This document shows positions 5,590 to 5,984 of a stretch of 5,984 bases of DNA, one piece after another; the first letter of the stretch is position 1, and each line of letters begins with the position of its first letter. The notes under the pieces are model-generated. The model was not told where the DNA came from. It saw nothing but the letters and a program-made list of their open reading frames with translations, and did no database searches. A program made the position numbers and the translations under genes. Source of the stretch: Verrucomicrobiales bacterium (GTDB taxonomy: Bacteria; Verrucomicrobiota; Verrucomicrobiia; Verrucomicrobiales; Verrucomicrobiaceae); contig DMMK01000543.1 in NCBI GenBank assembly GCA_003453085.1, positions 1 through 5,984 of the forward strand, written 5' to 3'.

Positions 5590-5984
5590 GCTGAAGGATC
5601 CCACCAGCCACCGAGGAGTTTGTGCAGCCGCGCCGCTTCCTCAGGCTGCTGGGTTGCCAGGTTGTTTTTCTCCACAGGATCTTTGATCACGTCATACAAG
5701 GCTGGCTCGGTGAGATAGTCGCCCCAGGCCTTTTTTCTGTCGTGTGCATGGGGGACAATCAGCTTCAGCGGACCGCTGCGCACCCAGCGGTAGGCGATGT
5801 CTTTCGCGGGCTGGCGCAGGGCGGTGGCATCGCCGGGATAGATTTCGCCAAAGACGGGCTGGTCCTCCAGAATGGCTTTTCCCTGGGCCGCTTTCCACAG
5901 GCTGCGTCCTGGCAGTTCCGTCATGGCGGTTGGCTGGCCGATAGCTTCCAGAACGGTCGGCAAAAGGTCCACACTGCTCACCAG
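5580..5984 (-). CDS. Sulfatase, C-terminal part (cut by window edge)
   Basis: The 134 residues inside the window are the C-terminal third or quarter of an arylsulfatase-type enzyme, which hydrolyses sulfate esters; the start and catalytic core lie beyond the right edge. The visible part opens with L-V-S-S-V-D-L-L-P-T-V-L-E, the conserved segment after the catalytic core. It continues with L-P-G-R-S-L-W (24-30), V-F-G-E-I-Y (44-49), a W-V-R-S-G-P-L-K-L-I-V strand pair (67-77) and A-L-Y-D-V-I-K-D-P-V-E-K-N-N-L-A (95-110), the standard family ending. The active-site Cys/Ser motif and the N-terminal signal cannot be seen. A GTG at 5981 is an internal Val codon, not the start, because the frame stays open with matching family sequence. 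Next to the secreted hydrolase it suggests use of sulfated or acylated polysaccharides. Confidence 0.9.
   Translation of the reverse strand: MVSSVDLLPTVLEAIGQPTAMTELPGRSLWKAAQGKAILEDQPVFGEIYPGDATALRQPAKDIAYRWVRSGPLKLIVPHAHDRKKAWGDYLTEPALYDVIKDPVEKNNLATQQPEEAARLHKLLGGWWDPSAKP

Overview
The window is dense, high-GC bacterial DNA with about 97% coding. It suggests a Verrucomicrobiota member, with Planctomycetota as the less likely alternative. The basis is the gene mix: a DUF1800/DUF1501 exported-protein pair, a type II secretion minor pseudopilin, a secreted alpha/beta-hydrolase and a sulfatase. This is inferred from family distribution, not from a marker gene.

Layout. At the left edge are the last few codons of what is probably an upstream secretion gene, followed by a GspK-type pseudopilin (40-954, +, TTG start). 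It converges on a minus-strand cluster of three tightly packed genes, read from 4204 down to 964. First comes an uncharacterised four-helix membrane protein (4204-3698), then a DUF1800 gene (3688-2189), then a DUF1501 gene (2184-964). The gaps are 9 and 4 bases, so they are probably one operon. A 132-base divergent intergenic region (4205-4336) separates this operon from a plus-strand secreted esterase-like hydrolase (4337-5575). That gene converges on the 3' end of a sulfatase (5580 to the right edge, -). The two stop codons lie inside one perfect 11-bp inverted repeat that could act as a bidirectional terminator.

Main observations. (1) The DUF1800 gene carries a single in-frame TGA at 3353-3355. 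Both halves are otherwise intact, in the same frame and family-typical, with a combined length of 499 codons before the final stop. It is a very recent pseudogene, a sequence error, or a readthrough/recoding case. (2) The membrane protein heading the operon is built from two tandem copies of a two-helix unit, each with GF...LWP and (I/L)P(L/V)(I/V)G signatures. (3) The hydrolase/sulfatase junction encodes Lys-Pro-stop on both strands within one palindrome.

How the genes fit together (inference). Everything recognisable here concerns the cell envelope or export. DUF1800 has a Tat-type signal plus lipobox, DUF1501 has a twin-arginine-type N-terminus, and the hydrolase has a Sec signal peptide. 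GspK belongs to the outer-membrane secretion machine. The hydrolase and sulfatase are consistent with breakdown of esterified or sulfated polysaccharide outside the cytoplasm. No mobile element, CRISPR array, tRNA or rRNA was seen. I do not see clear evidence of a wholly new multi-gene system. The least explained unit is the membrane protein-DUF1800-DUF1501 operon.
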